A stretch of 64,000 nt of DNA, taken from Hymenobacter yonginensis. Lineage in GTDB: Bacteria > Bacteroidota > Bacteroidia > Cytophagales > Hymenobacteraceae. The stretch spans positions 124,001 through 188,000 of the forward strand of contig NZ_CP115396.1 in NCBI RefSeq assembly GCF_027625995.1. Direction: 5' to 3'. Below are positions 1 to 7,948 of the stretch, piece after piece; position 1 is the stretch's first letter, and each line of letters starts with the position of its first letter. Both the position numbers and the translations under genes were made by a program. The notes beneath the pieces are model-generated. The model did no database searches and was not told the DNA's origin. It worked only from the letters and a program-made list of their open reading frames with translations.

Positions 1-2405
1 GTGGCGGGCGTCTTCACGTACTTGTTCAGCCAGGAGTTCATCTCCCAGAGCATGTGCATGATGGACTCGCGGGCGGCGTAGCCGTGGCTTTCGGCGGGCA
101 GCACTACGTAGCGCACGGTGGCGCCGTGGCCTTTCAGGGCGTTGTAGAACCGCTCACTCTGGATGGGGAAAGTGCCGGAGTTGTTGTCGGCCTCGCCATG
201 AATCAGCAGAATGGGCGTCTTGATCTTGTTGGCGTAGTTGAACGGCGACATGGCATTGTACACCTCCGGGGCCTGCCAGTAGGTGCGCTCTTCGCCCTGG
301 AAGCCGAACGGCGTGAGCGTGCGGTTGTAGGCGCCGCTGCGCGCAATGCCAGCCCGGAACAGGTTGGAGTGGGCCAGCAGGTTGGCCGTCATGAAGGCGC
401 CGTAGCTGTGGCCCATCACGGCCACGCGCTTGGGGTCGACCACGCCCAGGCGCTGGCCTTCGTCGATGGCGGCTTTGGCCGAGGCCACCAGCTGCTCGGT
501 GTAGGTGTCGTTGGGCTCCTTAGTGCCTTCACCCACAATCGGTATGCTGGTGCCCTGCAGCACGGCGTAGCCCTGCGTCACCCAGAACACCGGCGAGCCC
601 CACGAGAGGCGCGTGAAGGTGTAGGGCGAGCCTTTCACCTGGCTGGCGTCTTTCTTATCCTTAAACTCCACGGGGTAGGCTTCCAGCAGCGTGGGCAGCG
701 GGCCATCTTCCTTTTTGTAGGTGGGCGGCAGGTAGAGGTTGGCGGTCAGGTCGACGCCATCGGCGCGCTTGTACTTGAGCACCTGCTTTTTCAGGCCGCC
801 GAGGCTGGCGTAGGGGTTGGCAAACTTGGTAAGCGGCGTGAGGCGGTTGCTGCGGGCGTCGCGCAGGAAGTAGTTGGGCGCGTCCGTCACCGACTCGCGG
901 CGCGTAACGAGCTGGCGCTTGCTCTCGTCGAGGATGGCAATGGGCTGCTCGTAGAATGGGGCTTCGGAGCGCCACCAGCGCAGAATCTTCTTGGTACGCA
1001 CGTTCATCTCGTCCACAAACGGCCGGTCGCCTTCCGGCGAGGCGCCGTTGCTGAACAAATAGATGGTGCTGCTGGTGGGGTCGGTGGCCAGCACCTGGCG
1101 GCCCAGGGCGTTGCGCTTCAGGTACGGCGTGCCGGGGTCGGTGTAGGTGTCCTGCGACGAGCGGTCGAACAGGACCGTGAGCGAGGTTTTGGTGGCCAGG
1201 TCCAGCGTCCAGGTGGTTTCGTGGCGGTCGGCCCAGCGGTAGCCCTGCACCAGCGCCAGCTTGTCGGTGCCCCAGTAGATGCCGGCGTAGCGCATGGGCA
1301 GCGCGGCCAGCTCCAGCGGCGCGCCCTCAAACGGGGCGGCCAGCGCAAACACTTTGTCGCGGATGGGGGCGGCCGTTTTAGGGTCGCCGCCGTCCTGGGC
1401 TTCCACCCAGAACACGGTGGCCGGGGCGTCTTCGCGCCAGCCGTGGGCCCGCGGGCCGGTAGGGGCCGCGTCGAAGCTGGTAGGCACGTTATCGGCCAGC
1501 GGCAGATCTTCCAGCGCCTTCACTACGGGCCCGTCGATGCTCAGAATGTCCACCCGCACCGGGAAGCTGCTCACGGGCAGGGTGTAGGAAAACGGCCGGT
1601 GGCGCGTCTTCACCAGCACGTAGCGGCCATTCGGCGAGGGCGAAGCCTGCTGAATGATGCCCGGCTCACCGAGCGGCTGCATGCGCCCATCGGTAGTCAC
1701 GCGCACGGCCTGCGACAAGGCGAAGTACTGGAACTGCCGCTCGTCGGCGGGGTTTTTCAGCAGATCCTGGTAGGTGCGGGCGGCAGCGGTGCGGCCGCTG
1801 TTTTCCTGGATGGTGGGGCCGGTGGGCGCCACCGTGGCCGACGGCACCTCGCCGCGGCCGCCCACAATGGCGCGCGCAATCACAGCCTTGCTGTCAGACA
1901 CCCACTCGTAGCTGGACCCAAATACGCCGTTCAAAAAGATGTTCGGCACCAGCCGGGCCGAGGCCGAGGCCACGTCGGCCAGCCACAGTTCTATGTGGTT
2001 GTTGGTGGTGTGGGTGAAGGCAATTTTGGTGTTGTCCGGCGACCAGGTGACTTCGCTGATGCGGGCATTGGCCGGCAAGCCCTGAATCAGCAGCTCCTTG
2101 CCGTCGGGCAGGCGCTTGAGGCGCAGCATGGTGGCGTACGTCACGCGGCTGGGCCCGTTGGTGCGCGGGTTGATGCGCAAGCCCGCCAGGCGCAGCTCCG
2201 GCTGCGAGAGGTCGGCGATGGTGGGCATATCCTGCACGTCGAGCTGCAGCATCCACTGGCCATCGGGCGAGATGCTCACGCGCGGCGTGGGCGGCGTTTC
2301 GGCCAGGGTGGCAATGGCTTTGGGCGGCAGCTGGTAGGGCAGATCCTGCGCCCGTGCGGCCAGGCTGGCCAGCGCCAGCGCAACAAAGAGAAGAGTTTGT
2401 TTCAT
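1..2405 (-). CDS. S9 family serine peptidase (glutamyl endopeptidase-like), 3' end outside window
   Basis: Exported serine peptidase of the prolyl oligopeptidase clan, expected to cleave peptides in the periplasm or outside the cell. The start at 2405 gives a signal peptide (residues 1-20, ending ARAQ). Residues about 30-500 look like a beta-propeller, followed by an alpha/beta-hydrolase domain. The catalytic triad is visible: Ser667 in GHSYGAF, Asp740 in GEADNNSG and His774 in AESHGYAA. The propeller text and GHSYGAF resemble the glutamyl endopeptidase branch of S9 rather than DPP4. 801 codons are inside the window and the stop is beyond base 1, so only the last residues are missing. The gene stands alone, with the next gene upstream at 2689 on the same strand. 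Family is secure; substrate is inferred. Confidence 0.93.
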   Translation of the reverse strand, partial: MKQTLLFVALALASLAARAQDLPYQLPPKAIATLAETPPTPRVSISPDGQWMLQLDVQDMPTIADLSQPELRLAGLRINPRTNGPSRVTYATMLRLKRLPDGKELLIQGLPANARISEVTWSPDNTKIAFTHTTNNHIELWLADVASASARLVPNIFLNGVFGSSYEWVSDSKAVIARAIVGGRGEVPSATVAPTGPTIQENSGRTAAARTYQDLLKNPADERQFQYFALSQAVRVTTDGRMQPLGEPGIIQQASPSPNGRYVLVKTRHRPFSYTLPVSSFPVRVDILSIDGPVVKALEDLPLADNVPTSFDAAPTGPRAHGWREDAPATVFWVEAQDGGDPKTAAPIRDKVFALAAPFEGAPLELAALPMRYAGIYWGTDKLALVQGYRWADRHETTWTLDLATKTSLTVLFDRSSQDTYTDPGTPYLKRNALGRQVLATDPTSSTIYLFSNGASPEGDRPFVDEMNVRTKKILRWWRSEAPFYEQPIAILDESKRQLVTRRESVTDAPNYFLRDARSNRLTPLTKFANPYASLGGLKKQVLKYKRADGVDLTANLYLPPTYKKEDGPLPTLLEAYPVEFKDKKDASQVKGSPYTFTRLSWGSPVFWVTQGYAVLQGTSIPIVGEGTKEPNDTYTEQLVASAKAAIDEGQRLGVVDPKRVAVMGHSYGAFMTANLLAHSNLFRAGIARSGAYNRTLTPFGFQGEERTYWQAPEVYNAMSPFNYANKIKTPILLIHGEADNNSGTFPIQSERFYNALKGHGATVRYVVLPAESHGYAARESIMHMLWEMNSWLNKYVKTPA

Positions 2406-2688
2406 ATGAGTAAGCAGACGCAGACCAACGGATTCGTCGGCAAAAGTCGGTATTTAATCCCGGCTGAATAGCATAGGCGTATCATAATCTGTTGGTTGTG
2501 AGGGCACGGGCTGCTGTTAATAGCGAGTTCCGGCCGGCACGCCGCTCCAAAAACGCCATCAGAGCTTCATCCGCCCCCTCTGCAAGCCTGCTGACGACCA
2601 AGCCGGTAGCCCCAAACGCCACCGGCCCGACAACTGCAACGCTGCCGGGCCGGTGAGTATGGAAACGGCCTACGCCGCCAATAAGCGC

Positions 2689-3399
2689 CTAGTGATTGAT
2701 AGGCGCTTCGATGACAATAAACTTGCTTTCCGCTTCGCAAACGATGTGCACGTCGGCGGTTTCCCACAAGCCCAGGCTTTCGCGCGGCGCCACGGCCTGG
2801 CCGTTCACGGTCAACTGGCCTTCGAGCAGAAAGATGAATACGCCCTTGTTAAGCGGGTTCAGCGCGTAGTCCACAGTCTGGCCGGCGTCGAAGAAGCCCA
2901 GCGAGAGTTTCGCGTTCTGGTTGATCCAGCAGTGGGCCGTGCCTTCCTCGTTGCTGACGATGGTGGTGAGGCGGTTGCGGCGCTTCTCGGCCGGGAAGTG
3001 GCGGCGCTGGTAGCGGGGCGTCACGTTCTGCAGCTTGGGCTCAATCCAGATCTGCAGGAAGTTCACCTCGTCGTCGCCGATGTTGTGTTCCTCGTGGCGC
3101 AGGCCGGTGCCGGCGCTCATGATCTGCACCCAGTCGGTGGAAACCTCCTCGGAGTAGCCCAGCGAATCCTTGTGATTCATGCGCCCGGCCAGCATCACCG
3201 AAATGATTTCCATGTTGGCGTGGGCATGCAGCCCGAAGCCGCCGCCCGGCTGCACAAAGTCGTCGTTGAAGACGCGCAGCAACCCGAAGCCGCTGCGGGC
3301 CGGGTTGGCGTAAGGCCCGAAGCTGAGTGAGAAGTTGCTCTGCAGCCAGCCGATATCTTTCAGGCCGCGGTCGGCGGCGGAAATGAGAATGTGTGGCAT
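2689..3399 (-). CDS. Pirin family protein (first of two)
   Basis: Bicupin of the pirin family, 236 aa. Pirins bind a metal and some members are quercetin dioxygenases; the role here is unknown. The metal ligands expected in the N-terminal cupin are present: His58 and His60 in GLHAHANME, and His102 and Glu104 in GLRHEEHN. The MPHILIS start at 3399 is preferred over an in-frame Met 11 codons upstream because it begins 4 bases after the nitroreductase stop and matches the usual pirin N-terminus. It is probably cotranscribed with the nitroreductase (3404-3982), and a second pirin lies just upstream. Both pirins carry ligands at the same residue numbers, although the proteins are otherwise clearly diverged. 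Confidence 0.92.
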   Translation of the reverse strand: MPHILISAADRGLKDIGWLQSNFSLSFGPYANPARSGFGLLRVFNDDFVQPGGGFGLHAHANMEIISVMLAGRMNHKDSLGYSEEVSTDWVQIMSAGTGLRHEEHNIGDDEVNFLQIWIEPKLQNVTPRYQRRHFPAEKRRNRLTTIVSNEEGTAHCWINQNAKLSLGFFDAGQTVDYALNPLNKGVFIFLLEGQLTVNGQAVAPRESLGLWETADVHIVCEAESKFIVIEAPINH

Positions 3400-3403
3400 A
3401 ATA

Positions 3404-3982
3404 CTAGGCTGGTAGTTGACTATGGAAGGCAATTTCGCTTACGGGCTTGCGCTGGCGGGGCGCTTTCTCGCGGCTCAGGAACGGCTCCTCCAGCTGGTCG
3501 GCCTCACCGACGTAGCCTAGCGCCAGCATGGCCACTGGCTGCAACGACTCCGGAATCCGGAAGGCTTCGCGGGCCTTATTCGCATCGAAGCCTGCCATGA
3601 AGTGGCCGTGCAGATCCAGGGCCGTGGCTTCCAGGATCAGGTTGGCATTGGCCATGCCCAGGTCGTGGAGGGCGGCGCCGTTGGGGTTGCCGTTGTCGTA
3701 GTGCGTTTTCACCAGGGACAGGATAAGCACTGGGGCGTTTTTGGCCCAGGGTTGGTTGCCGGGCAGCAGGCAGTCTACCAGCTTCTGAAACGTTTCCTGG
3801 TCGGATTTGTGGGCGTAGATATAGCGCCAGGGCTGCTCGTTCATGGCGCTGGCAGCCCAGGCGGCGGCCTCAAACACCTGGTTCAGGGCGTCGGGCGCTA
3901 CGGGCTGGCTGGTGAAGGAGCGCGGGCTCCAGCGCTTCCGAATCAGCTCGTGGACAGGGTAGGTGGTGGGGGCGTAACGCAT
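3404..3982 (-). CDS. Nitroreductase family protein
   Basis: FMN-dependent oxidoreductase of the nitroreductase fold, 192 aa, predicted cytoplasmic. The N-terminal RKRWSPRSF is the classic FMN-phosphate-contacting arginine and serine motif of the family. AAAWAASAMNEQPWRYIYA matches the second flavin-binding segment, and the C-terminal ALGYVGEA also fits. The natural substrate cannot be told from sequence. It sits between two pirin genes on the same strand, 4 bases upstream of the first pirin, suggesting a redox-stress or aromatic-compound operon (inference). An intergenic region with competing hairpins (3986-4104) separates it from the upstream pirin. Confidence 0.92.
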   Translation of the reverse strand: MRYAPTTYPVHELIRKRWSPRSFTSQPVAPDALNQVFEAAAWAASAMNEQPWRYIYAHKSDQETFQKLVDCLLPGNQPWAKNAPVLILSLVKTHYDNGNPNGAALHDLGMANANLILEATALDLHGHFMAGFDANKAREAFRIPESLQPVAMLALGYVGEADQLEEPFLSREKAPRQRKPVSEIAFHSQLPA

Positions 3983-3985
3983 AGT

Positions 3986-4104
3986 ATCGCAGATGGTGCA
4001 GATGAAAAGGATGTTGCAAATGATGAGTAGCAGATGAAAAGGATATTGCGGATGGTGCAGGGAGCATCGATCCGCGACATCCTTTTCATCTGCATCATCT
4101 GCGA
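3986..4104. repeat. Intergenic repeat with two competing stem-loops
   Basis: A motif reading CAGATGAAAAGGAT occurs twice directly (about 4000 and 4031) and once inverted (ending 4092). The inverted copy can pair with the nearer left arm (4031-4053 with 4070-4092, 23 bp, one or two mismatches) or, over about 30 bases, with the outer left arm (3986-4015 with 4075-4104). The two foldings exclude each other. It lies between the nitroreductase start and the upstream pirin stop, so it may be a terminator, a processing site or only a decayed repeat. Confidence 0.7.
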
Positions 4105-4105
4105 C

Positions 4106-4819
4106 TTACAGGCTCATGGGTACGTCCATCAGCAGCAGGCGGGTGTTGCTGTCAGCCTGCACCGTGAAGGACGTGGTGTCCCAGATGCCGAAACCGTCGC
4201 GGGCGTGCAGGGCCTGGCCGTTGATGGTGGCGTCGCCTTCCAGCACGAATACGTAGACGCCGTTGCCGGAACGCTTCACCTGATAGTCGGCGCTGAAACC
4301 GGCGTCGAAATCGGCCAGATGGAACCAGGCATCCTGATGAATCCAGACGCCGGCATCATCGGGGTTGGGCGAGAGGACCTGTTGAAACTGGTTGTGGCGG
4401 TCGGCGGCCCGAAAGCTCAACTGGTCGTAGCGGGGTTGCACGCCGCGCTTGTTCGGAAACACCCAGATCTGCAGAAACTTCACTTCCTCGGTGCGGCTGT
4501 GGTTTTTCTCGCTGTGCGCGATGCCCGTGCCGGCGCTCATCACTTGCACGTCGCCGCTCTGGATGATGCCGTGGTTGCCGGCGTTATCCTTGTGCTCCAG
4601 CGTGCCGGCCAGCGGAATGCTGATGATTTCCATGTTGTCGTGCGGGTGGGCGCCAAAGCCCATGCCGGCGGCCACGGTGTCATCGTTGAGCACGCGCAGC
4701 ACGCCAAAGTGCATCCGCTCCGGGTTCTGGTAGCCGGCAAAGCTGAACGTGTGGTAGGAGTTGAGCCAGCCGTGGCTGGCGTGGCCGCGGGAGCCGGCAG
4801 TGTGCAGGAGCGTTTGCAT
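4106..4819 (-). CDS. Pirin family protein (second of two, YhhW-like)
   Basis: Bicupin of the pirin family, 237 aa. It has the metal ligands His58 and His60 (GAHPHDNME), His102 and Glu104 (GIAHSEKN) in the N-terminal cupin. YHTFSFAGYQNPERMHFG is typical of the YhhW/YhaK branch, where the Escherichia coli member has quercetinase activity. It lies upstream of the nitroreductase and the first pirin on the same strand, separated by a 123-base repeat region, so cotranscription is possible but unproven. Family assignment is firm; activity is inferred. Confidence 0.93.
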   Translation of the reverse strand: MQTLLHTAGSRGHASHGWLNSYHTFSFAGYQNPERMHFGVLRVLNDDTVAAGMGFGAHPHDNMEIISIPLAGTLEHKDNAGNHGIIQSGDVQVMSAGTGIAHSEKNHSRTEEVKFLQIWVFPNKRGVQPRYDQLSFRAADRHNQFQQVLSPNPDDAGVWIHQDAWFHLADFDAGFSADYQVKRSGNGVYVFVLEGDATINGQALHARDGFGIWDTTSFTVQADSNTRLLLMDVPMSL

Positions 4820-5248
4820 AATCGGGAAGTTGAAACGGGTCTGAAGGAAGCCGCAGAGTGCGGTTGGTGATGCAATATATGTACATACATCAATTGCTTC
4901 CTAAAAGTTTACTTCATTTCCGATATTCTGTTTGGAAGGGGAGAGGCGGTTGTCGCACAAACGGCGCGCTCGGGGCGCCTCACCCCCCGGCCCCCTCTCC
5001 GAAAAGGAGAGGGGGTGCCAGGCGAAGTCGGCTAGCGCATAAACACGACGGTGGCCGTGAGCCTTGGAATAGCCGCATAGCGGCGGCAGGTTCACCAATA
5101 GAACCTGCTGCCGCTACGTGGCTTTTGCTATCTGCCGTACTTTCTGCTACATCCCTGCCGCCGCTACGCGGCTGCTTGAAAAGGTGGTTCGGCTGCTGCA
5201 ATGGAAATCACTCCGTAGCCCAGGACTTAAACTCCGGGCTACTGCCGC
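4820..5248. other. Intergenic region (429 bp) with palindromic elements
   Basis: No convincing gene. It contains a G/C-rich hairpin with arms CCCCCTCTCC (4991-5000) and its complement (5006-5015). A larger imperfect inverted repeat has arms 5071-5093 and 5101-5123 built around CATAGCGGCGGCAGGTTC. A third copy of the latter core, CCTGCCGCCGCTACGCGGCT, sits at about 5154-5173. The CCCCCTCTCC element recurs at 57453-57603. These look like dispersed Bacteroidetes palindromes. Confidence 0.6.
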
Positions 5249-6574
5249 CTACTGCTTCTGCAGCTTGCGTGAGGCCAGCACGCGGCCCTGGCCGTCCAGC
5301 CATTGCACCAGGTACAGCCCCGGAGCCACGCCGGCCACCGATACTTCCGTTTCGGCGGTGGCAGCGGGGGCGGGCCATTGCCGGGCCACCTGGCCGCGGC
5401 TATCGAGCAGGCGCACGGTGCGGCTGCTGGCCGGGGGACCCAGCGTGAGGGTGGTGGCGGCGGGGTTGGGGTAGAGCGGGAGGGTGGCGGCTACGGCGGA
5501 ACTGGCCGCCAGCGGCCGGCATTGCATGGTGGCTGTCAGGTAGCGCCACAGCTCGGTATCAAACGACGACACCGCCAGCCGCGAGTCGCCGGCCGACTTG
5601 CCCTGGCGCACCACCACCAGCCCCAGGCTGGGCACCACGTAGATTTTCTGGTCGTTTTTGCCGAGCGCCGCAATCAGGTCGGCGGGGGCCGTGGGGATGA
5701 GCGGGCCGTTGAAAACGAGCTGCAGGCCCGGCAGCATGTAGGAGGGCTGCCCGTTCAGCCACCAGAGGTAGCCGTAGCTGCGGTTCAAGCTCTGCGAAGG
5801 CGTGGTCATGCGGCGGAAATAGGCGGTGTCGCGCAGAATGGCGGTGCCGTTCCAGGTGCCGCGGGCCAGCGTGAGCAGCCCGAAGCGGGCCATATCGCGG
5901 GCCCGGCTGTAGTACACGTCGTTCACCCATAGCCCGCTCATGCCGATGCGGCTAGCCAGCTTCTGGTTGGTGTACTGATTGATGGTGAGGCCGCTGGCCT
6001 GGGCCACCACGTCCTGCAGCAACCGGTAGGGGCCGGTGTGGTAGGCCCAGCGCGTGCCGGCGTCGGCGCGGTAGAGCAGGCAGCCGGGGCTGGTGCTTTC
6101 GTTGTCGCAGGGCGGGGGCGGGGCGTCGTTGAGGCCGGTGCTCATCGTGAGCTGATGACGCACCGTGATGAGTGCCTGCTTGGCGGCCGGCGCCGACGTC
6201 CAGCTGCGGCCGAGGTAGCGGGAGGTGCTGTCCTGGAGCTGCAGCAGGCCCTCCTGCTGGGCCACGCCCACCAGCGTCGCCGTCAGCGACTTGCCCGCCG
6301 ACGCCCAGTACCAGACGGAATCCTGGGTGAATGTGCCGTAGTAGCGCTCCACCACCAGCCGCCCGTCTTTCAGAACCACAAACGACTTGGTACCCTTGCG
6401 GCCCAGAAACGCCACCAGCGAATCGAGCTGGGGCTGGCACCAGCCCAGGCTCTGGGGCGTGATGGTGGCCCAGTTTCCGCTGGCGGGCGGAAAGTACAGG
6501 GGAGTTTGCTGCGCCCGGCCCGGCAGCACCGGCAGCAGCAACAGAATCAGCAGGAAGCGTAGAACGTGTTTCAT
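5249..6574 (-). CDS. Secreted serine hydrolase (beta-lactamase family) with T9SS sorting domain
   Basis: Class C beta-lactamase-like serine hydrolase, 441 aa, predicted to leave the cell by the type IX secretion system. A signal peptide covers residues 1-21. The nucleophile motif is Ser92-Ala-Gly-Lys95 in YWASAGKSLTA. The last ~75 residues, starting near LPLYPNPAATTLTLG and ending in GLYLVQWLDGQGRVLASRKL, match the type A T9SS C-terminal domain (conserved YPNP near the start and a GLY-V strand near the end). Hydrolases of this type may be esterases, amidases or peptidases; the substrate is unknown. A monocistronic arrangement is likely. Confidence 0.9.
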   Translation of the reverse strand: MKHVLRFLLILLLLPVLPGRAQQTPLYFPPASGNWATITPQSLGWCQPQLDSLVAFLGRKGTKSFVVLKDGRLVVERYYGTFTQDSVWYWASAGKSLTATLVGVAQQEGLLQLQDSTSRYLGRSWTSAPAAKQALITVRHQLTMSTGLNDAPPPPCDNESTSPGCLLYRADAGTRWAYHTGPYRLLQDVVAQASGLTINQYTNQKLASRIGMSGLWVNDVYYSRARDMARFGLLTLARGTWNGTAILRDTAYFRRMTTPSQSLNRSYGYLWWLNGQPSYMLPGLQLVFNGPLIPTAPADLIAALGKNDQKIYVVPSLGLVVVRQGKSAGDSRLAVSSFDTELWRYLTATMQCRPLAASSAVAATLPLYPNPAATTLTLGPPASSRTVRLLDSRGQVARQWPAPAATAETEVSVAGVAPGLYLVQWLDGQGRVLASRKLQKQ

Positions 6575-6639
6575 AGGGCAACTACAAGTATAGCGGTTGC
6601 CAGATGGACGGCGAAACGGCGGCCGGGTTTAATGCGGCG

Positions 6640-7140
6640 CTACCGGCTCAGCACCAGCCCTTGGGTGTCGGGCGGGTCGGCAGTTACTGGCACAGAGTTG
6701 AGCTGGAAGCGGCGGCGCGTAAGCTGGGAGCAGGCACAGCAGCCTTTGCCTTCCTCAAAAGCCAGTTCGATATTCGTGACATCGTACTGGCGCTGCGCCG
6801 CCGGAACCAGCACTCGGTAGCTGTATTGATTGAAGCGCAGGCTGTTGCCGGGCCGAGGTGCAAACAGCCCATTTAAGGGCAGGTCAAAATCACGCGAATA
6901 AAAATTAAAAGAAGAATCGCGCTGGCGGCGTACAGTGTCGAGAGGCTGCTGATAGTTGTTGAGCGTATAGCGCACTACATACGCCGAGCGTACCTCCGCC
7001 CACCGGAATCCGCCATTTAGGCTGTCTGCGTCGAAACGCAAACCAAGGCCTTCCGCAATACATGAGTCGCAGTTTTTAGTGCCGCAGCAGCCGGCCAGTG
7101 CAGCGGTCAGCAGACCGGCAGTTATGAAGCGTAATAGCAT
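6640..7140 (-). CDS. Lipoprotein, paralog of the protein at 7333-7875
   Basis: Predicted lipoprotein of 166 aa and unknown function. The start at 7140 gives a signal peptide ending in the lipobox LAGC, with Cys18 as acylation site; an in-frame Met 12 codons upstream would spoil the signal. After the lipobox come closely spaced cysteines (GCCGTKNCDSC), and a second Cys cluster (GKGCCACS) lies near residue 137. The next gene upstream encodes a clear paralog with the same plan: GCGCGT-CDTC, then RLDADTL-NGFR-AEV-SAYVVRY, then EEGTGCCPC, then ITAD and VLSR. The cysteine pattern suggests disulfides or metal binding (inference). A long inverted repeat separates the two genes. Confidence 0.8.
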   Translation of the reverse strand: MLLRFITAGLLTAALAGCCGTKNCDSCIAEGLGLRFDADSLNGGFRWAEVRSAYVVRYTLNNYQQPLDTVRRQRDSSFNFYSRDFDLPLNGLFAPRPGNSLRFNQYSYRVLVPAAQRQYDVTNIELAFEEGKGCCACSQLTRRRFQLNSVPVTADPPDTQGLVLSR

Positions 7141-7205
7141 AGGTAAGAGGAAGTAAAGGCGATTTAAACTTTTCAATAAGCCGCGCTACCAGAAACCACC
7201 TGCCG

Positions 7206-7313
7206 GTCCGACGGCGGCAGCCGTCCGACCGGTTGCCGCGTGCTGACGTTGTTTCTGCGGTGTCGTGGAGGTGGCGCTACCGGCAACCGGTCGGACGGCT
7301 GCCGCCGTCGGAC
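7206..7313. repeat. Perfect inverted repeat, 33-bp arms
   Basis: Arms 7206-7238 and 7281-7313 are exact reverse complements (core GGCGGCAGCCGTCCGACCGG) around a 42-base loop. It lies between two same-strand paralogous lipoprotein genes, with no T-run, so it is more likely a mobile palindromic element than a plain terminator. Confidence 0.85.
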
Positions 7314-7332
7314 TGGTGTTACCGGAGCGGCG

Positions 7333-7875
7333 CTACCGGCTCAGCACTGTGCCCGTGTAGGAAGTGCCGTCGGCGGTGATGGGGCGGCTGTTGAGGAAGT
7401 AGCGGCGGCGGGTATTATAGGAGCAGGGGCAGCAGCCAGTGCCTTCCTCGGTGCTGATTTCCAGGTTGCTGATGTCGAACTCGCGGTTGGCCAGCGGCAC
7501 CACGATGCGGTAGCTGGAGCCCAAGAACTGCGCCGCCGTGCTGATTTTGCCCGCAAACAGCAGGTTCAGTACCACGTCGCGGTTGGAGTAGCCGAAGCCT
7601 TGGTAGATGTTCTGGAACTTCTGCCGGATGGTGTCGCGGGGCTGGGTGAAATCGGGGTTAGCGTAGCGCACCACGTAGGCCGAGGCCACCTCGGCCTGCC
7701 GGAAGCCGTTGCGCAGCGTGTCGGCATCGAGGCGAAACAGCACCAGCTCGTCGGCAAATGGGTCGCAGGTGTCGCAGTCGACGGTGCCGCAGCCGCAGCC
7801 GGCCAGGGTGGCGCTCAGCAGGCCGGCGGCCAGCAGGCGCAAGGAAAGCGGGCGGGAGGGTAGAAATGATAGCAT
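7333..7875 (-). CDS. Lipoprotein, paralog of the protein at 6640-7140
   Basis: Predicted lipoprotein of 180 aa and unknown function. The start at 7875 is chosen because it gives a proper signal peptide with lipobox LAGC (Cys27); upstream in-frame codons are compositionally noncoding. Mature features are GCGCGTVDCDTC at the N-terminus, a conserved block RLDADTLRNGFRQAEVASAY, and EEGTGCCPCS near residue 150. All three match the tandem neighbour, so the pair arose by duplication. The repeated CC/CxxC clusters could form disulfides at the cell surface or periplasm (inference). Confidence 0.8.
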   Translation of the reverse strand: MLSFLPSRPLSLRLLAAGLLSATLAGCGCGTVDCDTCDPFADELVLFRLDADTLRNGFRQAEVASAYVVRYANPDFTQPRDTIRQKFQNIYQGFGYSNRDVVLNLLFAGKISTAAQFLGSSYRIVVPLANREFDISNLEISTEEGTGCCPCSYNTRRRYFLNSRPITADGTSYTGTVLSR

Positions 7876-7948
7876 AGGATAGCAAGAAGGGAATGAACAC
7901 CGCGCAGTTGCATACAGCACCGTAATTTGCCGGCCCTGCAATATACCT

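Noticed and set aside
54-2471. Very long open frame on the plus strand
   Set aside because: It is antisense to the S9 peptidase, whose catalytic triad is intact; long shadow frames are expected in GC-rich DNA. The same applies to the long plus-strand frame at 26018-28054 over the M16 peptidase gene.
2621-2654. Hairpin ACCGGCCCG / CGGGCCGGT as terminator after the first pirin
   Set aside because: It is short, has a 16-base loop and lacks a T-run on either strand; too weak to annotate.
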